The translations under genes and the position numbers were made by a program. Of a stretch of 64,000 nucleotides of DNA, positions 33,184-46,800 are shown in pieces. The stretch is from Telmatactis stephensoni (Eukaryota > Cnidaria > Anthozoa > Actiniaria > Isophelliidae). Numbering within the stretch: the first letter of the stretch is position 1; every line of letters begins with the position of its first letter. The notes beneath the pieces were generated by a model. That model saw nothing but the letters and a program-made list of their open reading frames with translations. It was not told where the DNA came from and ran no database searches. Where the stretch lies: NCBI GenBank assembly GCA_029948255.1, contig JALIZF010001687.1:434001-498000 (forward strand). Reading direction: 5' to 3'.

Positions 33184-36100
33184 AATACCACACTCACTAC
33201 CTCTTTTTACATACACCACTCAACTCACATGTTGATTTTTGCTGAGGGAGGAAAAACCGGACATCCCGGAGAAAAAGTCCTCGTGGCATGATAAAGAATA
33301 ACACATCAAACAGACCCAATTAATTCACATATGATCCGATTCCCGAACAGGTACTCGAACCCGGACAATAGCTGTGAAAGGCCAGTGCTCTCACCACCAT
33401 TCCATCCACAGGGTTAAGGTTAATCAGTATTCATTATTAGACAAGGCGCAAAACTGAAAAAGCCGATCGCAAAAAGTGCAGAAGGCATTTTGGGGTAGAG
33501 GCTGGCAACATAACTATTCTAAACTAATTTTTCATGCTGAATCCGAATATGACAGTTACCAAGACGTATTCTGCAATCTTATACGTGTAAATGACGTATT
33601 TTGTGACTTGCTACAGTCATTTCATACTAACGGCTTTTTCATGTAATTCCAAAAGTTCCCAAACTTAAAAACAATGACCATGGCTGGAAAGAGCATATCA
33701 AAATCAGTTAAACTGTGAAGTTTGAAGGATATCAGTTGAAAAAATTAAGGAGATACGAATTTTCAAAAATCGAAATTTTGTATGAAAACACTTACAGTTA
33801 TACAAGAGATACAAACAAAATTCATCTACTTATTTGGATGAATTTGTACGACTGATATCTGGTTTGAAGCGAATTTGGCCTTACACAACTTTGACACAAC
33901 TTACCCAAATCATTATCCTTAATGGTTATATTGGCACAATGAGATGAGGTCAGAGTAGTTGGAACGTAGGATCCAATAACCACAGTAAACGTCTCGTCTT
34001 TTTCGTTGTAGTCGTCATCAGCAATTTTCACATTTACTGTCATGTACTCTTGACCTGGTTTAAAAGTAACTGATCGTTTACTGACTGACATGTAGTCTGC
34101 CTTGGCATATGCTGTCCTATCCACCGTACTATACCTGTGAAATTCAAAATGATTAGAGTTTTAACTCTTAAAAGAGCGACAGGTATTCGATTTGCACTGC
34201 CGACAATACAATGGAACCTCCCTAGTTTGGACACCGATGGACCATAGAAAAGTGTTCGTATTATAGAGGTGTCCTTACTATAGAGGTTGGGCTTATGACG
34301 TCATTTTAAAGTTTCTTATGGCAAGTACAGTACTTGGAGTATCTATTTTGGGTTCTTTTTATGATCAAAAAGGCATAAATCATCTATATGCAGATTTACT
34401 GAGTGGGCTCTGCACTTTGAACGATTTGCGTTCGTGCTTTCCTGTATCGCTCTTTTCCAATAAACAAAATATTTCAGCTTACGAAATATCAGCAAAGTAC
34501 ACAGTGTCCGTGGTAAGGAATTTGTATGAATTTTTGCCATTAGATTAATTAGGTGTTCTTTGTCCGTAATGAGAGAGAGTCCGTACTGCCGGGATCTGAC
34601 CTGTCCGCAATATGTCCGTATTGTAGAAGTGTCCCTATGGCTCCACTATATAAGATTTTTAAAACAATGATTTACCGCTTTCACTTTTGCAGCACAAGTT
34701 CACGTGCACTAGGAATTATCTTTAACAGGCTCATTAGATAGTTTGCTCTCATCCACTTTGTATTGATTTTCTTTCACACTTTGTATTGATTTTCTTTCAC
34801 ACTTTGTATTGATTTTCTTTTATTTTGTTTCTTTAAAATCGATCAATTAAGTACCAGGTCTAAGGGCCTGTTCACATGAGAGAGGGTGGAACTATGTAGT
34901 AGGGTTACCCTAGGTGGTAGAGTTTCTCCTCTCCTTTGTTTTACGCAGTTCGTTTCTCATGCGAAGGAGGATGCCCCTACCTTGACGCTAGGGCGCCACT
35001 ACATGGTAGGGACAAGTTTTAATTACATAAGCCGATGTGAAACGAAAGAGTATGGCTATCCCTAGGGGGTAGGGCCATGATTTGTTATTCTCGGATTACC
35101 GTTGTTATGTGTAAGTACTTAGCGACCACGCGATGGTAATCAAACACCTAACCCTAGCCTCCCGAGGCTGCTAGCTTTCTCTACCTCGTGTAGCTACAAT
35201 CATTGCGAGTATTGTTGGCACGATATTGTCGTGATGCGCGCGAAAAAAAGATGGTGATGAGATTGGCTCCCCCCGTGCCCCTTTTACAATGTTGCTGTGA
35301 AAATCCCGACACCTACGACTCGGCAATCAGTTCGAAATACCTTTTATCTAGCAGCAACACTGTACAGAGGGGAGGGGGGTCCACTGGCACGGTCACAAAG
35401 TGTACAATTGTAGAAATATCCGTTGAATGCACATCGTGCCAACTAATTTTGGCAAGGATTGTAGGGTCACCCTACCTACCCGGGAAAAAGTCTATCATGT
35501 GAACGGATTTAATCCCAAAACACTAACCAGCAGATTTTACTCACCAGATTGGCGACTCGACATCCAAACGGCCCTCTCTCTTTAAAGTGATTGATACATT
35601 TTTGTTGTCCTCTGTCATACTCAACGAGGTTTCAGGACACCTAATGAAAACTAAACAAAATTCCATACTCCTTTTCACATATTGCTATATTTCATTATAT
35701 ACGAGGGTTTTCTTTCTTTGCTTTTAAGATATCGCTTGCTGAGGTCTTCTTTTCAGCTTTGATTGAAGCAATTTTATGTACTTTGGTACCTCCTTTAGCT
35801 TGAAGCTAATTTCTAGCTACGGATAATTAAAGCTAATGAAATCTACACGGTTAAAAGAGAATTCAATCCAGTGTGTTACGTGACTTGGGATCAAGTTTGG
35901 CATCTTTCGCCCAGAAAGAAGCACTTAACCAACCTAGGCCTAGCCACTCTTGCTCACTCCTTAAGGACGGTGGCTACTAATTGAGACCTATTTTAATTCA
36001 GCTTCAATTCATGTTTTCTTCTAAAAATTAGATTTTTCCTTTCCAAAAACTAGACATGTGTTTTCTCGATGTTTTTTGTGCGAACACGATCTCCGAAAAA

Positions 36101-39100
36101 ATGTTTGTAATTCAAATTTGTGCGACGTCGCGCGCGCGCTCGTTGAGTCAAATGCGCAGAACACAATGCGCGCTGGAATTTGTGGCCACCGTCCTTAAGT
36201 TGACTTTGTTCAGATTAGACGTAGGGACTTTAAAACTTGTCCCATGCATGACGGCACAAAGCTTGACTGCTTTATGTTACTCATAGGAAGTTTCTGTACT
36301 GCTGGTTAGATGAAAACTTTAGGTTTTAAATAGGTGTGTGACTAAAGTATATATGCTGGTTACTGGTTTGCCAATAATGAGTGTGGCTTATAAACCTTGG
36401 CAATCCTTGAAATATACTCCTTAAGTGACCAATCAGAGCGCGCTTAATAGCACTAGTCATATCATTGAAACAACAATGAGCTTACTGTCATCATTCCTGA
36501 TAGTAAAGTCGATTTTGGTGCATATGACATTCACGCGGTTATCTAATGATGTTACTTCAATGAGAAAGCTTTCGTCTGGTTCTACGATGAGATCCCCCAC
36601 AAATGTGATGTTCTCGTCGATGCGCTTCTGACCACGTGCGAATGTAAGGGTTTTATCAATAGAAATAAAGTCACTACCATTCTTTGCTGTACCGGGAATA
36701 GTCCTTATTCTATAAAAGAACCCGAAGTTCAGTTATGGAATTTGAGATAACGTCAAACATTGGTGAAATCTTACCTTATAGTGTGGGTGTACTGAGTAGA
36801 TCCTTCACGAGTGAACGTAACCAATACAGGACTTTGATTTTCGAAAACACGCTGAACCCCAGCGTTGCTTGGGCAAAACACATTTACTGTTAATTTAAAT
36901 GAGGAAAATGCAGAAGATTAGAAACCCATTTACAAGACCTGCAATGCAGCTGATGCATTTTTGGCAGAGTATTGATCATGAAAAACCATTTCAAGGTGAG
37001 GACATTCACTGGTTGTTATACAAGAAAGGCAAACGTGGTGTCGAAAACAAGATCGTTTTCTCAGCTTGAGGATGGACATTTTCTAATTAAAGCGACGAGT
37101 AAAGCAGGAAGGGAAGACACTGTAGAATTCGGATAAGAAGTACTCCGGGCCCTAAAATCGCCTAAGATCGCCTAAGATCGCCCAAGATCGCCCAAGATCG
37201 CTCAATGTCGCCCAAGAGCGCCCAAGAGTGCCAACTCGAAATGGCTAAAATTTCCCAATATCGCCTAATATCGCCTAATATCGCCTAATATCGCCCAAGA
37301 TCGCCCAAAATCGCGGCGATTTTAGGGCCCGGGATAGGCCTTCTACTAAGGTGGAGACAAACTTGAGTATGAATGAACGACAGATGTCCTTACAATGCAA
37401 CAATGCTTGATTCAACAGATACTACACACAGAAAGAATTATCTAAGGGTGCGTGACGACCTTGGAATGCTCACCATCATTACTGACAATAGTTGCAGTTG
37501 GATCTTTGCAGGCAGGGATGATAGTACTTCCATTTTGACCCATCAATGACAAAATAAACTTTTGTTCATTCTCAACAAGTTTGTCATTGTTTATCTTGAA
37601 TGTTACATTCTTTTCAATTTGTCCAACGAAGAAAGTCAACTGTTTTTCAGGAAGCGATTGGTAGTCCTCTACAGGAATAGCTGAGTTTGGAACTGTTTTG
37701 ACCCTATGGGAACAAGACCAAAAATTCTGTAGTTCCGTAATTTGAAAAATAATGCTCTAACGTACCAAGTTTTGGGGGATTTGAAGCGATTAAATTATAT
37801 TTCAAGTTAACACTCCCCTCCCAAAGATTACAATCTATTTCAAGCGCCCACTCACCACCCTAAGTCCCGTGTTTCAGGAACTGTTATGTGCTGAAAATGT
37901 CACAGTAGCAATTAGGCACATTTCTAATACATTTCTAATACAGAACAGAAGTAACAGGGAACCGCTATTTATAACTCAGTTTTACAACATTCTCTTGTGT
38001 TTTCCCCATTTAGTCAAAACCAACCAGTTTTCAGCATTACGCACAGAAAAGTAGAAGAGACATAAGCTAGCTTAGCTCTCGGCGAAAACGTGAGTGTATC
38101 ATGATGAAGATTTAATTCATTTATCGCAAACAAACTCCTATACGTGTCAAGAAGGATCTAAGCGCGCGTGGTGTGCTTACTTCATAGTTGTATTTGTCGT
38201 TGATGTTGCTCCAGTTCTCTTAATTGTAACATTAACGTATTCGTCTGTTTCTTCGTGAAATATCATCCTGGACGCTACACAGAAGCTGTCTACAGTAGAG
38301 TTGTACATCAGTTAGAGAGTATGGTATTCAACGGCATAGTAGGGTATTACTTACTGTCTTCATCATGTAGAGTTACATTGTAGCTTGTAGTACCATTAAA
38401 TGTGGTGCGGTTGTCACTTGTCTTTATTGAGATGCTGAACTTCTTAAACTCTTGTTCACCATAAGAATCATCAGTTATATTGATGTTATATTCCTTTCTT
38501 GTTTGTGACGGTAAAAAAGTGATGTTCACACAGCCAGAAGTGATTGATGGGAAGTCATAGGGCTGACTATTAGCATCGGAAGTCCAACAAAGTCTGTAAA
38601 CAAAAAATAGCATTGAAAATTAATAATAAACAAAAACAAACTTCTGGGCGCGGTTGTACGAAGGTTGGATAAAGTTATTCACCGGATAAGAGTTATCCAC
38701 TGTATAGATTTTGTGTAGATTTTATCCGCTAGATAAGGATTTATCCGCTGGATCGATAGCGCTATTCACCCTTCGTACAACCGGTCCCTGATGATTTTAT
38801 GTTCTTGTTCAAATAGGGCTTAACCAGATGATCCTGATGTTAAGCTATGAAAGTTGCTAAGTCCCTAAACACTGCTGAAAGATAATGAATCCGAAAGCCA
38901 TTCATAGTCTGGTTTGTTATGCTTTCACATGTGAAAGCATAACAAACCAGACTATGAATGGCTTTCGGATTCATTATCTTTCAGCAGTGTTTAGGGACTT
39001 GGGAAAAGAGGCTGCCTTTTAATTACATATGAAAATCGGTCCGATCTTTTGGCGCTCTAGGATAAGAACGTTAAACCGCAGGCCCTGTCTCTCATATATA

Positions 39101-40818
39101 AACCCTGAATTAGAGGGACGCAAAAGAACCCATCCACTATTATGGAATCCCAAGGCAAAAAAGAAAAAAAAAAAGGAGAACCTCAGGTCTTTCTGGTGTA
39201 CCAAGAAAAGCATCCGTTATTATCTACTTTTAAACGATCGTTTCTTTTAAGATTACGTTTGTTTTATACCTTTCCTTACCATTAATGATATTTTTAAAGT
39301 TTTTCTTTAAACAAGTACTCACTCTACTGTATGAGTAGCATACAAAACACCAACTCGGCAAAGTGCAACAGTGTAGGGACCGGCTGCTTCTCGGATGTAC
39401 GTAGAGTATGGAGGACAGAAGTAAATGTAAGCTGAAAATGGAAAATTAAGTATTAAAATTATCATTATTTAAATACTGCAAATCATTACAGTAAGCTCAC
39501 TGAAGAAGACTGTGGAGAACAAATCGTTTTAATTTATTCCTAGGTGTTGTTTATATGTTCATTGTATTCTTGATGACGTCAGTCAAATTCGGAAATAAAA
39601 TAACAGTGCATAACTGCTAAACGGTTTTCGTTTCTTACATCAGTTGCTTTAACTTTTGGAATGGGTCAATTGTAAAAGAAAAAAATACTCGCCGCAAAAA
39701 GACCGACTCTGTGCAGCATTGAGCTTAAGATCTAGTTTCTCGATTTTTGTAGATGTAATGACTTGCAGATTTTTCATAAAACACTATCTTTGAATTAAGT
39801 GATGGCCACTCATAAATACTAAAATATAGTTAACTCACCTTTAACAATAGTTACTATGTTGCCAGAGTCCCGGACACACGATACGACTTTTCTAGGAGTT
39901 ACACCCTAGCCTGTGTCCACCCATGCAGCAGTTACGTGCAAACGTTGTAAGTTTACAATGGATTTCTGCTTCTGCAACTTTTTCTGTAACACTGCGTTAA
40001 ACATTACAGGCGTGGACACACTACAACAAAGGTAATGTGTGCAATGTTGCTGAAAAGTTGCTTTATGTGTCCGGGACGTAAAAGCGAGATAGCTACAGTT
40101 CAATGCTGAGAAGGGGCCTTAACCATGCGAGAAATTACTGAATAGTTGAAACATACTCACTGTCATCATTAATAATACTGATTGGTATACTGGTGCACGA
40201 GGTGAGAATTACTCGTGGGTCAGCTGTTACACAAGAAACTGTTAAGGTCTTGTTGTCTTCCACTATTCTGTCGTCTGACGCTAGTGAGACTTGGAAGATT
40301 TTACTGGTTTGGTGTGCAATAAAATCAACTTGCTCATTGTTTTTTTGTGTGTAGTCACTTGGCTGTGTGGCCGTGCCGTCTTGTGTAGAACACCTACAAA
40401 ATGGGGTGTATATTTAATTTATTGACACCAAATTGACTGGCATTCAATTTTTTCATAAGCAATAGTGACAATGAACCCACGCGATCGAGTGGCTAAAGTG
40501 TCTTCCTCCTGTCCTAGTGATATTCATTACAGCTGGACCATCTGCTTCTTTCAGGTTCGCCACACTTGAACACGTGATGTTGACTGCAAACATATAGAAG
40601 GTATATCATTTAAGATATTATTTAAATAGACAGAGTAACAAAAAATGATACTTCTAAACATATATTTATATTTCTAAAGGAAATATTTTGAGCTACGTCC
40701 ACACTAATCTGGATTAATTTGAAACCCTACAATTTGATTTCAAAACTGTACAGAATGTTTTCTTTCCACAGTAACTCAAGGATGAGCGATGCTGACCTCA
40801 ACAGCCTTGAACATGCGT

Positions 40819-40887
<69 letters not shown>

Positions 40888-43800
40888 ACACCACCATCGT
40901 GACGTCAGCATTTTCAAAAACTGCGCTGTAAAACATATAGAGAATTCGTCTGCGCATGCGTTTATTTTTCTTTTGAAGATCATATGCATATCGAACGGAA
41001 GAAAATTATGTTGACACGGAACATTTTCTTGATGACCTCATTCTAAAACTTTGTGTTCAAGTGCCACAATGCGGAGAATTAAACAGTCTACCTACCGCTA
41101 GAGTACTGTGCTAAACTATAGTTTCATCGAGGGTACTACAGATGGTAGTATCACTGCTCAAAGTATCCGACTGCTCAAAATCAGTCCAAACTCTGAAAAA
41201 TTGCCTACTTACCGGTACCATTTTGCGTACAAAAAACATCTACAATGTAAAACTTTTAACAGAAGTCATAACTGCCACGCCAATTGTCTGTATTCATTTG
41301 CATTTAGACTCTTTTGGTTGCGACGATCTTGAAATATATGACTGATTAATTTGCATTTTCGAGAAAAATTCTTGCCATTCACTTTGAAAATTCGACATTT
41401 TATACAGCATGCACCAAAAAAATAATGAAAACATGAGCTTTTTCCATGTTTGCATTTTGTAATTCAAAGCTTTTTGAGACTTAAAACATGGTCCGCGGGT
41501 AAGATTGCAAGCAGTTTTGTAAGTGTTGTTTCGAGCACGTCTTTACTCGAGTCATCATGCGAATTCTAGTGAGCTATTAATTCTTCAAGAATTACATACA
41601 AAAATTGCTTCATACGAAATGAGCTCTATACATTATGATAGATGATAAAATATAATTGTTCAAATTTCTGGAATTTATCACTCTGGAATAAGGCCTGAAA
41701 CCATGTAGTAAACACTGTTTGAAAATACTGCCAGGGACCGCGTGTTTCTACCAACAAAGCTCAGTATTGCAGTAAAGAGTAAACATAGAAAAAGGTTATA
41801 ATCTTTCAATAAGTTTTTTGGTACATGCTCTACATGTTTTTGTATTTCGAGTTCGAATATATGCTGCTTAATGCAATTTAAGGCGTTTTAAGAAAACGTG
41901 GAGAAATTTGTGTAATTTTATAAGGCGTTTTAAGGCAACTTATTAAAAGAGTTGAATTAATTGAAATTAACCTAAGGCTAATTTAGGCTACATTGAGTAT
42001 TTTAAGGCGTTTTAAGGCAACTTATGGTCCTGGAGTAGGCCTAATCCACACATTAATGTGTCAGTACTAACTTCTTCTACGGTAGTTTTACCATATTTCG
42101 GAATTTAGCGCAAAAAATATAACTTGACAGTAGAAGGTTCTAGTCCTCTTTCCAACTTAAGCATGATTTTCACCGGTGATATTTTTCCATCTGCATTGCC
42201 TTCGATTGAAAGAATTATCCAAAACTTTCTAGAGGTAGGCTAGGTAGACTGCTTAAGTACCAACATTTGGGTACTTAAACATAATATTGAAAAATGAGAT
42301 TGCCAACCAAATGTTTCACATCAACCATCAACATAAATTCTTGCATTCAACATGCAAAATATTTTCAAACCAAACATACACGCATGCGCAGACAAATTCT
42401 CCATATGCTGCGCTGCAAGGTGTACACACCAAGGTTACGTCCTCATAAAGCCGCGTAAATTTGAAAACGCATTTATATTTTTAAAAATATAAATTGAAAA
42501 TGAAGAAAAAAGCCTTTTTCGGATGCGTTTTCCACTTTACCCAGATCAGTGTCTACATAGCCTAAAACACTGGCAACCAGAGTCTCCAAATTTATTCACT
42601 CTAGAGAGCGTTTTAAAAAGATGTTTTCGATGCCTAAAATGCCGCTTTAGTGTTAACAAGTTAACGAAAGGTCTTACCGTAAAAAGGATGTGTTTTTCAG
42701 AGAAAAAAACTTTTTTATCAACATACCATCATCGCTTAAAATCGTAACGGTTAACTCATCAGCGCCACTGCGAACATTGCTTGTCCCAACACCTTCTATT
42801 TTAACTTTAAAGGATTCGTCGGGTTCCACTAAACTATCGTCTTGGATGGTGCAAGCTGTGACTGTTTTTTGGGTATCATTTGCATTAAAAGTAATACTTT
42901 GAGGACTTGTACCTGTGCAGTCTGCACTTACTGCTGTACCATTAAATACCAAGGACATCCTACCAAATAAATGCGTAAAGAATGTTTCAGTACACCTAAG
43001 GCTAATCAGAGAGATAATGTAATGACCAAAATCGATAGGACGAAGAAGAAGCAAATGAACTATAAGTTTCAAGGAATGTACGATATTCTGCAGCTTCATT
43101 TTTTATTCTCAAGGCCTGAGTTTTTGGCCCATCTGAGAAAAACTATTTTTCTCAATATCTTGACAGGTTTTTGGTTGTATCAGACACAAATCGGTCTAAG
43201 AATTGTATTTTAGATCCTTAACTGTTTACCGTAAAAGTTATTGTAATCACGTGACTTATGACGTCATTGAATTGGAAAATAGAAAAAAATAAACTAGGTG
43301 GCGAGTGTAGTTTGTCTGCCCTTAAAAGTACCATGAATATACACATCATAATAAGTTTTATAAATTCACGTTTGGAATAGTTGGCTCTCGATTTTGATTA
43401 AGGAGATATTGAGTAAAAAGTGATTTGATCATCTGGTCACGTGACCTGTTTTATACTATATCTCCTTAATGAAGAACGTTAGTCATCCATTCCAAACGTG
43501 ATTTTTTCATGCTTTCAAATTGAACTGTATTTAGGGTATCTGCTATTGTATATCAATATAACTGGCCACCTAGTATTTAAAAGACTGATTTCTTACATTT
43601 TCTACGACTAACTGATCACGTGACCAGTCTTTCACAAATATTTTGAGTTAAGGCAACCAAGAAACACAAGTTCTATTGATGTGCCAAATTTCAAACTGTT
43701 TGAACATGTCATAGGCTGATACTAAAAATCATACTTTAGTTTAAGAATTTGGCTGCTGACCCAGGCCTTAATGTGCTTGAGTTCTACATGTTTCGGTAGT

Positions 43801-46800
43801 CTCAGCTACCTTCCTCAGTTTGAGTGAGCATGGCATGATCGATTCAATATATACACAACATATTAACAATAATAAATAGCCATGACTTAATGAAACAAAA
43901 AGGGAAAGAAAGCTATTGAATGAGCTTAAGATTTACATGGTAAAGTTGCTGATTGAGCGTGGGTTTCAGCCATTTGATATGCAAAGCTTCTTTTATCTTT
44001 AAATTGAATTGTGTTTTTGCATGATCAATAATGGTGAAAGACTCTGGGGAGCTTGCAGCTCGACAAGCATCAGAGATGTTGAGGGGCTTGTTTATGTGAG
44101 AACCTTTGACCGTAGTTAGTTGCTCGCGTACGCGTTTCGAAAAATGGCGCACGGTTTCACCGACATAACTGGCATTACAACCCGTACAAACACACTTGTA
44201 GACCGATTACAGTTCAAAACGTAGATTGAATAATTATTAGAGAAGTGCTAAATTATGCTAATTCTATTGTTTGTCCAATTTTTCTAAGTATTGCATGCTT
44301 TTCGTGGTTGTGCTCTAGCAGTGCTTGTCGTCTTTTCACTTGTGACATAAGCATAAGTACAAGCAACACACAGACTCAGCAGTGTACTACTCATTAGCAG
44401 TGCTTGTCTTTTCACTAGTGACATAAGCATAAGTATAAGCAACACACAGACTCAGTAGTGTACTACTCATTAGCAGTGCTTGTCTTTTCACTAGTGACTT
44501 AAGCATAAGCGCGTGTAGCATACGCAGACTCAGTAATCATTTTCACACCTATGTGATAAATTCGGTACTGGTCAGAGTATGTCATTTGCCTTTATCTTAT
44601 ATGTCGCAAGTTTGACCAGTCCTTATTAGATTTGCACATCATTTCGTAGCAAATATCACGTGACAAAATGATTAGTTAAGGTGATTCTTCAGTTTTGTAC
44701 CACGCACGTCTATTGCCCATGACTCAAAAAGCACCAAATTACGACTTTGCAAGTTGTTTTTCATTTAAATTACGACTATAAATGTTGTAAAACGCAATTT
44801 GGAGCATGTTTCTAATCTTGGTTCGATAAAAAGCCATTTTTGAAAAACCGCTCTGGAAAAAGTGCCATTTTACAATGTGTGTGTTTATGAAATAAACAAA
44901 ATAACCCATGGGCGCTTGGAGATATGGAATTTTATTATTATTAAATTTTCATACACTGTACAAATTCTGGTTTTCTAATTTGTTAGTTTGTACCACATGA
45001 CGCGTGGTTATGACGTGACAACCATGTCGACGTCATTATCGTGGTTTAATAGCCGCGATTTAAATTCATTAAACCACGGCTATTAAACCACAGTGGGAAA
45101 GAAAAATGTTCCTGGCCGGTGATAAATTTGAGGATTTTTCGAAAAAAAGAAAATTAACAAGCATATTAACAAGATGGCACCTAGAAAAAGGATTTTCAAT
45201 TTCATTCAAGTTTTTGGAGCTTACTGAGATCAACATATTTCAATCGGCTTAAAAACAGAGTTCGCCGGCTTTCCAAATTCATCTTATTGATATTTACTGT
45301 TTTTTAGACTGGTTATCCAAAACCTATCTCATAGAAAGTGTAGAAAGTCTGTCGCCATAAGTACTCTTAGATAGGTTAAGGGTGGACCTACCGTTGCTAT
45401 GCAGTGCGCGCGCTATGTAAAATGGTGGGAATTTTGACTTCCGGTAGCTCGGCGGACGTTAGTAGCAACGCAGGAATGGCTGTGTTCTCTCTGGGGTACT
45501 GGGACCAAAAATGTACTCCCGGTTTTACAATAAAAGATAAAACTCCTTCAGATGTTCAAAAATATGCGTTTTCTTCACATAGAAATATTTATCATGGGAT
45601 TCTTCATAAAAATAAGCATGGATTTAAAGTTTTGACCAATCACGGCAAAATTATGACTATTAAGGTGCTTCGGAGAACCAAAACAAAATTATGTCTTTTT
45701 CATATTTTTGTCTTTCGCTAAACGCATGCTTACTTTTATTCACTTTGTGATGCTGGATATCACATGATCACGTCAATACTGAGGAGAACTCCGGTGCAAT
45801 AAAACATTTCTGACAAGTTTCATTGATTTTTGATAAAATGGCTAAGTTTAATGGGTCAATTGTTCCTAGCAACGGAAGAAATAAATAGGTAAGTCCAAAC
45901 TTATCACCAACAAGTACTGATGAGTAAAACTTAGTTATGTAGACGACGAAAACAAAATGAAAACTCAGTCTACAATACATGATATGAGAGTCCTTTTTCT
46001 TGACATCTTTTCCTCTTGGACCATTGAGAAAAGCTAAAAATTATTCAACACACAAAAATGCCTATGAATTTGTTAATGCTCTATTGTTAGCAGGGCTCTT
46101 GAATTTCTTTGATGAACTTACTTCCTCCCAAATGATTGCCATGACGTAGTTTTTATTTAGAGTTAGACACATTTTCTTTGTCGACAACAAAAGTAGCTTA
46201 TTTACATCAACGCCAATATCAAAAGCAAACTAATGGCGATCGATTAGGATTTTTTTACAGGAAGTTACGGTCCATACTGAACTGACCAATGAGTAGAGCA
46301 CGCGCTTTATTATCAATATATAATAAAATCACTTACTTGACTGTCGAAGAAACTAATGTTTGTCCTATCCTATTTATCGTGGCTTTAACAGCACCCGAGT
46401 CTTCATTTGATATAGATGACAAAGGATCAAGGTAAAATGTATCTAGAAGAACAGTTAGTTGGAAATGAGCACGAAATTGCCACGGTCTCGATACAAGATT
46501 TAGCTCTCGTTAATTAACTCACTATTAATAATGGTTAGTAGCATTGCAACCATTCATAAACGTGAGCTAACTATCGTTAAATGTTCTGATGTGACCGTAG
46601 CCATATTGTTGTATTACAATTTCACAAAATGATAAAACAAAATGATCAGATCGTTAATCTGAATGGCATTTGGGATTGTTTTAGTGTGAAAACCTCCTCA
46701 ATCATATAAAGCTAATTAAAGCTACACAGATTGGAAAGAAGTCGAAACAAGGATGTGAGGTCTGGCTGGGGATTGATCTTGGGACCTCTCGTACTGAAGG

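Noticed and set aside
32915..33219. Overlapping Phe/Leu/Ser-rich frames
   Set aside because: Translation of the (AAAT)n/(GAAA)n SINE tail.
40727..40989. Ser/Leu-rich frames
   Set aside because: Translation of the (GA)n microsatellite.
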